This document shows, piece by piece, positions 23,807-32,134 of a stretch of DNA of 64,000 bases. The DNA is from Christensenella tenuis (lineage in GTDB: Bacteria; Bacillota; Clostridia; Christensenellales; Christensenellaceae). The DNA is taken from NCBI RefSeq assembly GCF_014287795.1, contig NZ_JACOON010000002.1:248001-312000 (forward strand). Direction: 5' to 3'. The notes under the pieces were generated by a model. It was not told where the DNA came from. It did no database searches and saw nothing but the letters and a program-made list of their open reading frames with translations. How positions within the stretch are numbered: position 1 is the stretch's first letter; each line of letters starts with the position of its first letter. The translations under genes and the position numbers were made by a program.

Positions 23807-25561
23807 ATGAAAATCAAAAAATGGATGGCATGTTTTTTGGCGGCGGCTTTCGTGCTGGGAATGCTGTGCACGCCTGCCTTTGCGGTGGATGAAACGGGCG
23901 GCGGCGATCCGTCTGGTTCGGGCAATGTAACCGGGGACGGCACAGGCGACCCGTCTGGTTTGGGCAGCGCAGCGGGGGACGGCACAGGCGACCCGTCTGG
24001 TTCGGGCAATGTAACCGGGGACGGCACAGGCGATCTGTCTGGCTCGGGCAGCGCAGCGGGAGACGGCACGGGCGACCTGTCTGGCTTGGGAAACACAACC
24101 GGAGACGGCACGGGTGATCCGTCAGGCTCGGGCAGCGCGGATGGGGACGGTGCAGGCGGCCCGGCGGGCTTGAACAATACGGATGACGAGGATACAGGCG
24201 AATCGGGAGAGCTGAGCGGTATGGACGCGGACGGCAATGCCGCGGGAGAAATCAGCCATGACCTTTCTACGGACGGCCCCCTTGTGATTGAAAAAGACGG
24301 AACGTACCGCGTAACGCAGAGCAATTCCGCGGCAACGGGCAATAACATTACCATCAACGCGGGCGTGAACGCTACGGTTATTCTGGCGGGCGTGAACATC
24401 AGGAGCGGCTGCGCGTTCCAAATTGCAGACAACAGCACGGGCAACGTTACGGTGGAGCTTGCGGCGGGGACGACAAACACGCTGGCGAGTACGGCTTTAT
24501 GGGTGGCAGGCCTGCAAAAGAACGGCGGCAGCGGTATGCTCACCATCACCGGCGAAGGAAGCCTTTCGGTATCCAGCTACGATAATGGAGCCGCCATCGG
24601 CGGCGGGTTCCTCAAGAGCGGAACGAATATCACCATCCTCAGCGGAACCATAACGGCGAAGGGAGGCCATAATGGAGCCGGAATCGGCGGCGGCAGCAGC
24701 GGAATTGGAAGCAATATCTATATTAAAGGCGGGACGGTAACGGCGATTGGCGGATATGATGCAGTAGGGATTGGCGGCGGCAGCGGCGCAATGGGAACCA
24801 ATATCGTTATCAGCGGCGGAACGGTAACGGCGACCGGCGGAAAGAATGGAGCCGGGATCGGTGGTTCAAGGGATGACGGACAGTATATCACCATCAGCGG
24901 CGGAACGGTAACGGCGACTGGCGGAGAAGGCGCGGCTGGGATCGGCGGTGGAAGCTACAACAGCGACGGAAAGAATATTACCATCAGCGGCGGAACGGTA
25001 ACGGCAATTGGAGGAAAGAACGGCGCGGGCATCGGCGGCGGCAACGGTGGAGATGGATATAATATTACGGTTGGCAGCGGCGCGAAGGTGTCGGCGGTCG
25101 GCGGAGAATATGGCTCCGGCATCGGCGGCGGATACCAGGGAGACGGACACGATATCACGATAGAGAATATTGCGAACGTGCAGACCGTAGGCATCGGCGG
25201 TGGATTTGGAGGAAAAGCGTATAACATCAAGATTGAAGGCTCGTATAATGATCTGCACGACCACGATGCCGTGCAGAACACCCTGCTGACCGAAGACGGC
25301 GGCCTGGAATATTGGTACTGCGAGGAATGCGGGAAATATTTTGCGGACGAGGACCTGACGCAGGAGATTACCCTTCCCGTGTCCACGAATGAGGCGGCGT
25401 CTTCCGGGGCGGAAGAAAACGCAGTGGAAACGGAGCGGCAGAAAGCCCCGAAGACCGGGGACGAGAGCGGCATCGTCCTTTGGGTGTTCCTGACGCTTGC
25501 GGCGGGCGCGGTGCTGGCCGCCGCCGCGGTTTCTGCAAGAAAAAGAACCGGAACCCGGTAG
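23807..25561 (+). CDS. Large surface protein with glycine-rich repeats and sorting signal
   Basis: A 584-residue secreted protein. Signal peptide about 1-25, then six and a half copies of a 14-residue Gly/Asp/Ser repeat (residues about 33-130), a carbohydrate-binding-like beta-solenoid built of GAGIGGG ... ITISGGTVTATGG repeats (about 160-490), a small Cys pair module (YWYCEECGKYF) and a sorting signal APKTG with hydrophobic helix and basic tail. The start at 23807 has AAAGGGAAAAG upstream. It is a paralogue of the next gene and may belong to the exporter transcript, which has no terminator before 27414. Confidence 0.85.
   Translation: MKIKKWMACFLAAAFVLGMLCTPAFAVDETGGGDPSGSGNVTGDGTGDPSGLGSAAGDGTGDPSGSGNVTGDGTGDLSGSGSAAGDGTGDLSGLGNTTGDGTGDPSGSGSADGDGAGGPAGLNNTDDEDTGESGELSGMDADGNAAGEISHDLSTDGPLVIEKDGTYRVTQSNSAATGNNITINAGVNATVILAGVNIRSGCAFQIADNSTGNVTVELAAGTTNTLASTALWVAGLQKNGGSGMLTITGEGSLSVSSYDNGAAIGGGFLKSGTNITILSGTITAKGGHNGAGIGGGSSGIGSNIYIKGGTVTAIGGYDAVGIGGGSGAMGTNIVISGGTVTATGGKNGAGIGGSRDDGQYITISGGTVTATGGEGAAGIGGGSYNSDGKNITISGGTVTAIGGKNGAGIGGGNGGDGYNITVGSGAKVSAVGGEYGSGIGGGYQGDGHDITIENIANVQTVGIGGGFGGKAYNIKIEGSYNDLHDHDAVQNTLLTEDGGLEYWYCEECGKYFADEDLTQEITLPVSTNEAASSGAEENAVETERQKAPKTGDESGIVLWVFLTLAAGAVLAAAAVSARKRTGTR
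23903..24196 (+). repeat. 42-bp tandem repeats inside the surface-protein gene
   Basis: Seven in-frame units of 42 bp (the last divergent), each coding a 14-residue block such as GDPSGSGNVTGDGT or GDPSGLGSAAGDGT. Units alternate between two sequence types, which suggests duplication of a two-unit block. Copy number is likely to vary between strains. Confidence 0.9.
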
Positions 25562-25678
25562 AATCGCCGTCCGCAGGTGCGACGCTATACTTACTGGAGG
25601 CAAGCAGGGCGGATTCCCGGATGTCCCGGATATGCCCGGTGATGACGGAAACAATAAAAGGACACGGAGGGGAAGACG

Positions 25679-27397
25679 ATGAAAACGAAAAAATGGATGG
25701 CATGCCTTTTGGCGGCGGTTTTCGTGCTGGGGATGTTGTGCACGCCAGCCTTTGCGGCGGAGGAACCGGGAAATTCCGGCGACCCCTCCGGCACAGGCAG
25801 TGCAGCCGGGGATGACGCAGGCGACCTGCCGGGCACGGGCAGTACGGATGGAGGCGAAGCGGGCGGTACGGATGAAACAGGCGAACCGGAGGCGCTAGGC
25901 GTAGACGATAACGTCGCAGGAGAAATCAGCCACGACCTGTCCACGGGCGGTTCCCTTGTGATTGAAAAAGACGGAACGTACCGCGTAACGCAGAGCGATG
26001 TTTCTACGCCCACAGGCAACAACATCACGGTAACTGCGGGAGCGAAGAACGCCACCGTAATTCTCGCGGGCGTCAACATCAAAAGCGGCTGCGCGTTCCG
26101 TATCAATTACAGCCCGGGGAACATTACGGTAGAGCTGGAAGGCGGAACTGTAAACACGCTGGTCAGTACGAATACGGGAGCGGCAGGTTTGCAGGCGGGC
26201 ATGGGTGCGACTGTTTCTGACGCAAACCTTACCATCACCGGGGACGGAAGTCTTTCGGCAACCGGTGGACGCGAGGGAAGCGGGATTGGCGGCGGCTGGC
26301 TTGAAGAAGCGAGGAATATTATCATAAAAGGAAATGTGGTGGTAACGGCGGCTAATGGAGATTCCAAGAGCAATGGCGCGGGAATCGGCGCGACCCGCGG
26401 CTCTGCAAACCGTATCCTCATTACCGACAATGCAAAGGTAACGGCAACGGGCGGAGGGTCGGAAGTCGGCATTGGCGGAAACGGAATCGACTTTGGCATT
26501 ACCATCAGCGGAAACGCGCAGGTAACGGCGACTGGCGGCTCAGGTTCGCCGTCACTTGGCTGGGGAGGAGCTGGAATTGGCGGCGGAACCGCAAGAAATA
26601 TTACAATTACTGATAATGCGCAGGTAACGGCGGTTGGCGGACCGTGCGCAGCCGGGATTGGCGGCGGATATGATGGGAACGCATACAATATCAGTATTGC
26701 CGGAAACGCAAAAGTAACAGCGGACGGCGGCTTTGGCGGCGAAGGGTATGGCGTCGGGATTGGCGGCGGCGTGAAAGGCAACGGGGAGAAAATCACGATT
26801 GCAAACCTTGAGAATGTCCGGGCAGGCGGAATCGGCGGAGGATATAAAGGGAGGTCGTTAGACATCAGCATTGGCAGTGCGAACAACGACGGGCTGTGCG
26901 CCCACGGAAATTTGGAATATTATCCGGCGCAGAAAGCGACGCAGACGGCCGATGGGAATATGGAGTATTGGTACTGCAAGGACTGCGGGGCATGTTTTAC
27001 AGACGCGGCACTGACGCAGGAGGTCGCGCGGGCGGACGTCGTCCTTGCGGCTACGAATGAACACGTCCATAACGATGTGGAACACTATCCGGCGCAGGAA
27101 GCGACGCAGACGGCCGATGGGAATATAGAATACTGGTATTGCAGGGAGTGCGGAAAATATTTTACAGACGCGGCGTTGACGCAGGAAGTTACGAAAGAAG
27201 ACGTGATTGTTGCAGCTGTGAGAGGGGCAGATGGCGGAGACTCCGGTACGGAAGAAAACGCAGGGGAAACTGCACAGTGGACAAACCCGAATACCGGGGA
27301 TGGAAGCGGCATTGCCCTCTGGCTTTTCCTGATGCCCGCGGCGGGCGCGGCGTTGGCCGCTGCCGCGGCTTCGGCAAGGAAACGGACTGTCCGGTAA
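25679..27397 (+). CDS. Second large surface protein with sorting signal
   Basis: A 572-residue paralogue of the preceding protein. Signal peptide about 1-25, a shorter acidic Gly-rich stretch, then a beta-solenoid of GIGGG ... NITITDNAQVTA(T/V)GG repeats, two copies of a Cys module (HYPAQ...TADGN(I/M)EYWYC(K/R)xCG, about 400-500) and a sorting signal NPNTG followed by a membrane helix and ARKRTVR. The motif is NPNTG rather than the PKTG of its neighbours. GGAGGGG precedes the ATG. A strong terminator follows. Confidence 0.85.
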   Translation: MKTKKWMACLLAAVFVLGMLCTPAFAAEEPGNSGDPSGTGSAAGDDAGDLPGTGSTDGGEAGGTDETGEPEALGVDDNVAGEISHDLSTGGSLVIEKDGTYRVTQSDVSTPTGNNITVTAGAKNATVILAGVNIKSGCAFRINYSPGNITVELEGGTVNTLVSTNTGAAGLQAGMGATVSDANLTITGDGSLSATGGREGSGIGGGWLEEARNIIIKGNVVVTAANGDSKSNGAGIGATRGSANRILITDNAKVTATGGGSEVGIGGNGIDFGITISGNAQVTATGGSGSPSLGWGGAGIGGGTARNITITDNAQVTAVGGPCAAGIGGGYDGNAYNISIAGNAKVTADGGFGGEGYGVGIGGGVKGNGEKITIANLENVRAGGIGGGYKGRSLDISIGSANNDGLCAHGNLEYYPAQKATQTADGNMEYWYCKDCGACFTDAALTQEVARADVVLAATNEHVHNDVEHYPAQEATQTADGNIEYWYCRECGKYFTDAALTQEVTKEDVIVAAVRGADGGDSGTEENAGETAQWTNPNTGDGSGIALWLFLMPAAGAALAAAAASARKRTVR

Positions 27398-27413
27398 AAC
27401 GAACGGCCAATCG

Positions 27414-27444
27414 GCGCCCTGCGGTTTTCCCGCAGGGCGCTTTT
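27414..27444 (+). terminator. Intrinsic terminator after the surface-protein genes
   Basis: Perfect 11-bp stem GCGCCCTGCGG / CCGCAGGGCGC with a TTTTC loop and a short T run. It is the first terminator downstream of the promoter at 17031, so the exporter operon may extend to here. Confidence 0.88.
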
Positions 27445-27645
27445 CGTTTCATTCCTCTTTGTTTTCCGTATGATTACATGCAAGGCAGCTTCGCGGCAGA
27501 AAAAAGCCGTTCCGTCTATTCCATTTGCCGTCTTCCTTTGCCATGCCGTTGAAAATCTTGCTTTGGCTTCAACAATTTGCTGTCTGCAAGAGATACATAA
27601 AGCGATGATTACTATAATAAACCGGATGATAGAATGAAAATAAAT

Positions 27646-27703
27646 TTGACACTACACACCATATATGCTATTATCTCTTGTGGAATAATACAATATATTG
27701 AGT
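27646..27703 (+). promoter_or_regulatory. nrdDG promoter overlapped by two NrdR boxes
   Basis: TTGACA (27646-27651), 17 bases, TATTAT (27669-27674). NrdR-like boxes lie at 27656-27671 (12 of 16 matches to the ACACWATATATWGTGT pattern, over spacer and -10) and 27688-27703 (14 of 16). Their starts are 32 bp apart, three helical turns, the usual spacing for NrdR pairs. Repression by NrdR-dATP is expected. Confidence 0.8.
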
Positions 27704-27724
27704 TCGCGAGGAAGGGAAGAAGTA

Positions 27725-29899
27725 ATGAAAATTATCAAAAGAAACGGCTCGGAAGCCGATTTTGACATTGCAAAAATTGTCAATGCAATCAGCAAAGCAA
27801 ATCAGGCGGTCGAAGAAAAAGTGCGGATGACGCCTATGCAGATAGAGCGGATTTCAGAAAGCGTGGTTTTATCCTGCGAGCAGTTGGGCCGTTCCCCAAT
27901 CGTAGAGGAAATACAGGATATGGTGGAGCATCAAATCATGGCGCACGGCGCGTTCGAAGTTGCAAAAGCATATATCACCTACCGGTACACGCGTAATTTA
28001 GTGCGCCAGTCCAACACAACGGACGATAAGATCCTGAGCCTGATCGAGCTCAATAATGAGGAAGCAAAGCAGGAAAATTCCAACAAGAACCCAATCGTCA
28101 ATTCGACGCAGCGGGATTATATGGCGGGGGAAGTATCGCGGGATATTACAAACCGTATCCTGCTGCCGCAGGAGATCGTAGACGCGCACAACGAGGGGAT
28201 CATCCATTTCCACGATTCGGATTATTTTGCACAGCACATGCATAACTGCGATCTTGTGAATCTGGAAGATATGCTGCAAAACGGTACGGTCATCACAGGA
28301 ACGCTGATTGAGCGTCCGCATAGTTTTTCCACAGCTTGCAATATCGCTACGCAGATCATTGCGCAGGTGGCGTCCAACCAATATGGCGGACAGTCGATTT
28401 CACTCACGCATCTGGCGCCGTTTGTACAAGTGAGCCGTGAAAAGATCCGTCAGCAGGTACTGCGCGAGATCAAGGAAATGGGCGTTGAGGTCTCGATCGA
28501 CAAGATCAGCAAAATGGTGGAAGCCCGCCTGCGCGAAGAAATACGTCGGGGAGTGCAGACAATCCAGTATCAGGTAGTGACCCTCCTTACGACAAACGGG
28601 CAAGCCCCGTTTGTAACGGTATTCATGTATTTGGGGGAGGCAAAAAATGAGCAGGAGAAGCATGACCTTGCGTTGGTAATCGAAGAAATGCTGGAGCAGC
28701 GCTGCCAGGGTGTGAAGAACGAAAAAGGCGTATGGGTCACGCCGGCATTTCCCAAGCTCGTCTATGTGCTGGAGGAGGACAATATCCGGCCCAATGCTCC
28801 GTATTACTATTTGACGGAGCTGGCCGCGAAATGCACGGCAAAGCGCATGGTGCCCGATTACATCTCCGAAAAAATCATGCGCCGGCTCAAGATAGATAAG
28901 AACGGGGACGGGCAGTGCTATACCTGCATGGGCTGCCGCAGCTTCCTGACGCCCTATGTGAACGAAAAAGGGGAGCCCCAATATTACGGGCGGTTTAACC
29001 AAGGCGTGGTAACGGTCAACTTAGTGGATATCGGGCTTTCGGCAGACAAGGATATGCAGAAGTTCTGGGAGGTATTTGACGAACGTATGGAACTGTGCCA
29101 CAAAGCCCTGCAATGCCGGCACGAGCGCCTGAGCGGAACGGTATCGGATGTGGCGCCGATCCTTTGGCAGTACGGGGCGTTGGCCCGGCTGAAGAAAGGC
29201 GAAAAAATAGATAAGCTGCTTCACGGCGGTTATTCCACGATCTCCCTTGGCTATGCGGGGCTGTGGGAATGCGTTTACAGCATGATCGGCAAAAAACTGA
29301 CGGAGCCGGAAGGCGAAGCATTTGGCCTGGAGATCATGAAGAAGCTGAATGAGTATACCGCAAAGTGGAAACAGGCCGAGAATATCGATTACAGCCTTTA
29401 CGGCACGCCGCTTGAGTCGACGACCTACAAGTTCGCAAAATGCCTCCAGAAGCGTTTCGGCGTAATCAAAGGGGTAACGGACAAGGGGTATATCACCAAC
29501 AGCTATCATGTGCATGTAACAGAAGACATCAATGCTTTTGACAAGCTGGCGCTGGAATCTAAATTCCAGGCCTTGTCCCCGGGCGGCGCGATCAGCTATG
29601 TAGAGGTACCCAATATGCAGAACAACCTTGAGGCAGTGATGCAGGTGATCCGTTTTATTTATGACAACATCATGTATGCGGAGCTGAACACCAAAAGCGA
29701 TTATTGCCAAGTCTGCGGTTGGGACGGAGAGATCGAAATACAGGAACAGGATGGAAAGCTGGTTTGGACATGCCCGCAATGCGGCAATCAGGATCAGGAT
29801 AAAATGAATGTAGCACGGCGCACCTGCGGGTATATTGGCACGCAGTATTGGAACCAGGGACGTACGCAGGAGATCAAAGAACGCGTGATGCACTTATAA
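27725..29899 (+). CDS. nrdD: Anaerobic (class III) ribonucleoside-triphosphate reductase
   Basis: A 724-residue glycyl-radical enzyme that reduces ribonucleoside triphosphates to deoxy forms without oxygen. An N-terminal ATP cone (about 1-90, KIIKRNGSEADFD) gives allosteric control; the barrel has the active-site Cys regions; a C-terminal zinc site uses CQVCG and CPQCG; the radical Gly lies in TCGYIG near the end. The ATG at 27725 has AGGAAGGG upstream; an upstream TTG frame opening at 27698 lies within the operator. It is followed by its activase nrdG. Confidence 0.95.
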   Translation: MKIIKRNGSEADFDIAKIVNAISKANQAVEEKVRMTPMQIERISESVVLSCEQLGRSPIVEEIQDMVEHQIMAHGAFEVAKAYITYRYTRNLVRQSNTTDDKILSLIELNNEEAKQENSNKNPIVNSTQRDYMAGEVSRDITNRILLPQEIVDAHNEGIIHFHDSDYFAQHMHNCDLVNLEDMLQNGTVITGTLIERPHSFSTACNIATQIIAQVASNQYGGQSISLTHLAPFVQVSREKIRQQVLREIKEMGVEVSIDKISKMVEARLREEIRRGVQTIQYQVVTLLTTNGQAPFVTVFMYLGEAKNEQEKHDLALVIEEMLEQRCQGVKNEKGVWVTPAFPKLVYVLEEDNIRPNAPYYYLTELAAKCTAKRMVPDYISEKIMRRLKIDKNGDGQCYTCMGCRSFLTPYVNEKGEPQYYGRFNQGVVTVNLVDIGLSADKDMQKFWEVFDERMELCHKALQCRHERLSGTVSDVAPILWQYGALARLKKGEKIDKLLHGGYSTISLGYAGLWECVYSMIGKKLTEPEGEAFGLEIMKKLNEYTAKWKQAENIDYSLYGTPLESTTYKFAKCLQKRFGVIKGVTDKGYITNSYHVHVTEDINAFDKLALESKFQALSPGGAISYVEVPNMQNNLEAVMQVIRFIYDNIMYAELNTKSDYCQVCGWDGEIEIQEQDGKLVWTCPQCGNQDQDKMNVARRTCGYIGTQYWNQGRTQEIKERVMHL

Positions 29900-29975
29900 T
29901 CAAGGAACAGGTCACGGGGCATCCGGCAGGGTGCCCCTTTCTATCCGCGTGGTCAGGAGGGTATACGTTTTTTTT

Positions 29976-30503
29976 ATGTACTACGGAGAAATAAAAAACT
30001 GTGATATTGCAAACGGGACTGGCGTCCGCGTTACCTTATTTGTTTCGGGATGCACCAATCATTGCGAGCATTGTTTTCAGCCGGAGACCTGGGATTTTCA
30101 GTATGGGAGCCCGTTCACGCGGGAAACGGAGGATGAGCTGCTTGCCATGTTGGAACCGGACTACATTAACGGACTGACTTTGCTTGGCGGGGAACCTTTC
30201 GAACCGGAAAACCAGCACGCGTTGTTGCCCTTCCTGCGCCGTGTAAAGGAGCGGTATCCGGACAAAGACATTTGGGCGTTTACCGGCTTTACGCTGGAGG
30301 AACTGCACGGGCAGGGCGCATATCCAAATTGCGGAGAAACTGAAGAAATCCTGGCGCTCATAGATGTACTTGTGGATGGGCGTTATGTGGAAGCGCAAAA
30401 AGACCTGTCCCTGCAATTCCGCGGTTCCGCGAACCAAAGGATCATCGATCTGAACCGCACAAAGGAACAGGGGCATATCGTACTATGGCCGGAGCTGGTA
30501 TAA
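29976..30503 (+). CDS. nrdG: Anaerobic ribonucleotide reductase activating protein
   Basis: A 175-residue radical SAM enzyme that installs the glycyl radical on NrdD. The [4Fe-4S] motif CTNHCEHCF (Cys-x3-Cys-x2-Cys) lies near residue 26, and LLGGEPF is the SAM-binding GGE motif. The start at 29976 is used: it begins MYYGEIKNCDIANG like the family and has CAGGAGG upstream; earlier codons in frame add an unrelated stretch. Confidence 0.94.
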   Translation: MYYGEIKNCDIANGTGVRVTLFVSGCTNHCEHCFQPETWDFQYGSPFTRETEDELLAMLEPDYINGLTLLGGEPFEPENQHALLPFLRRVKERYPDKDIWAFTGFTLEELHGQGAYPNCGETEEILALIDVLVDGRYVEAQKDLSLQFRGSANQRIIDLNRTKEQGHIVLWPELV

Positions 30504-31000
30504 TTGCAGAAGTCAACAGTGCTGGCTGAATATACGTGTTATAGACAAATATCAGCACTTCTTTTCCTGTTTTTCTTTTGCCATAGGAACCTATTCATTG
30601 TTTGCTTTTGCAGCAGTTCATTGAAATTCAAACTTCGAACATAAATGCCGGGCAGCTTTGCAAATACCTATTCTCCAAAGATATATCTGAGCGGTCCGTT
30701 TCCTCACAAAAATCCATAGCGGTTGGCATAAACATATTCCCAGCACCCTTTCCTTGTAAGAATATACCTGTGCCGAATATTCCCGGCCGCGTTTCTTTAT
30801 TATGCGAATTGAGCCTTCAATTTTTCCGTTTTTCTCTATAATCCATAGTTTTTATTGATATTGTCAAAAAGTTCCGTCATGGCACGGAAAAATATTGCTC
30901 CGCGGCTGGCAAAAAATTAAATTGCCGTTCAAGAATTTCACAATAGAAATGGACTGCTAAACTCACCTCATCGGGTTTTGCTTCACAAATACAAATATTA
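30504..31000. other. Stretch without recognisable genes
   Basis: AT-richer than its surroundings. Open frames (30602-30841 plus, 30877-31125 minus) lack ribosome sites and family resemblance. No terminator with a clear T run was found directly after nrdG. It borders the TetR fragment and is probably decayed sequence. Confidence 0.4.
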
Positions 31001-31390
31001 TTATTTTTCTGTTCTCTTAATATTTTTAAGGACCTCGCTCTGCTCCGCGGCCGCTTCGCGTGACAAGAATTCGGACGCAGAAGGTGAAAATATAATTGAC
31101 ATAAGCTGGTAAAGATTAGCCGCAAACTCTTCGACGGAGGTTTTGAAATGGTTTTGGATCCAAATGCCGATCTCTATCGAAATTCCCCCTGCATAAAATG
31201 AAGCGATAAATTCCGGAGATGCGGGAAGGCTGAAACCGGTCCGCTCCATTTTTAAGAGAGTCTGTAAAAAGCTGTCCGCGAAAAAATGATGGAGCATCGT
31301 AACTGTCTCCCTGCTTGGATCGGACTCCATAATGTGAAAAAAAGGCGCGGAATTATCCTTGATATTTTGCAGGGCAGCATGAAATTGCAT
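31001..31390 (-). pseudogene. C-terminal fragment of a TetR-family regulator
   Basis: About 130 codons read like the ligand-binding half of TetR/AcrR proteins (ETVTMLHHFFADSFLQTLLK, FIASFYAGGISIEIGIWI, FAANLYQLMSIIF). The N-terminal helix-turn-helix is missing: at about 31390 the sequence changes abruptly into an FtsH fragment on the other strand. No start codon with a ribosome site is available, so I call it a truncated pseudogene. Confidence 0.65.
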
Positions 31391-31391
31391 T

Positions 31392-31731
31392 GATGACGGG
31401 CGGCAACAACGGGTGTAGCGCAGGATGTGCAGCAGGCAACCAAGCTGGTGCGCAGTATGGTAACGCAATACGGTATGAGTGACCGGTTTGGGATGATGGC
31501 GCTGGAAGAAAGCCAAAGCCGTTATCTCGATGGGAGAAATATGGCAATATGCAGCGAATCGACAGGCGCTTTGGCAGATGAAGAGGTGCAGAAGATCATG
31601 GAAGAATGTTATGCGAAAGCCGTGAACTTGGTGCAGGAGAATGAGGGCGCGCTGGAGCGCATTGCAAAAGCTTACTGGATAAGGAAACGATATCCGGGGA
31701 AAAATTTATGGAGCTTTTACAGGGAGAATGA
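31392..31731 (+). pseudogene. ftsH: C-terminal fragment of FtsH protease, frameshifted
   Basis: The plus strand reads like the end of the AAA+ metalloprotease FtsH: TTGVAQDVQQATKLVRSMVT, YGMSDRFGMMALE, then ALADEEVQKIMEECYAKA and ERIAKA. A one-base frameshift near 31670 then moves the frame; the next frame continues as LLDKETISGEKFMELLQGE and a stop, the normal FtsH ending. AAA and zinc-binding parts are absent. The fragment abuts an inverted TetR fragment, evidence of rearrangement. Confidence 0.85.
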
Positions 31732-32134
31732 TAAGCAAAGCCCGACATAGAAACAGAAGAATTTGAATTGCAGGAAAAGCAAACGGAAGTGGAAGACAGA
31801 ATAGGAAAAAGGCGGCGGAAAACCAGGGGTTCCGTTTGGCAATCGGGATACTGTTGCTTGTTTATCCGCTGGAAGGCGGCACTGCGGCCGTATATCTGAT
31901 GCTGGGCAGGACTTGCGCCGATTGCCGTATTTTGACTGGTGCAACGACAGAATATTTGCCTGCTGTTCAACAAAAACAGGCATATTTCTGTTGGCATGCC
32001 TGTTCGTGGGAAATAAATAAGGATTAGGTTTCACCCAAAAGGGGTATCTATACCAGTATAACCGGCTTTCCATATCAATGAAGATTTTTGTTTTCAGGAT
32101 ACATGGCATCGGTGGAACAAGAAGGGGTGAAACC
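31732..32134. other. Decayed stretch before the leucine-rich protein
   Basis: No gene with start and ribosome site. One plus frame (about 31820-32027) contains a hydrophobic stretch RLAIGILLLVYPLEGGTAAVYL that may be the relic of a membrane protein. No family assigned. Confidence 0.35.

Noticed and set aside
23903..24196. Possible CRISPR array
   Set aside because: The 42-bp units are contiguous, in frame and without unique spacers; they encode a peptide repeat.
26107..26886. 259-codon proline-rich minus-strand frame
   Set aside because: Antisense shadow of the Gly-rich repeats of the surface protein at 25679 (Gly codons read as Pro).
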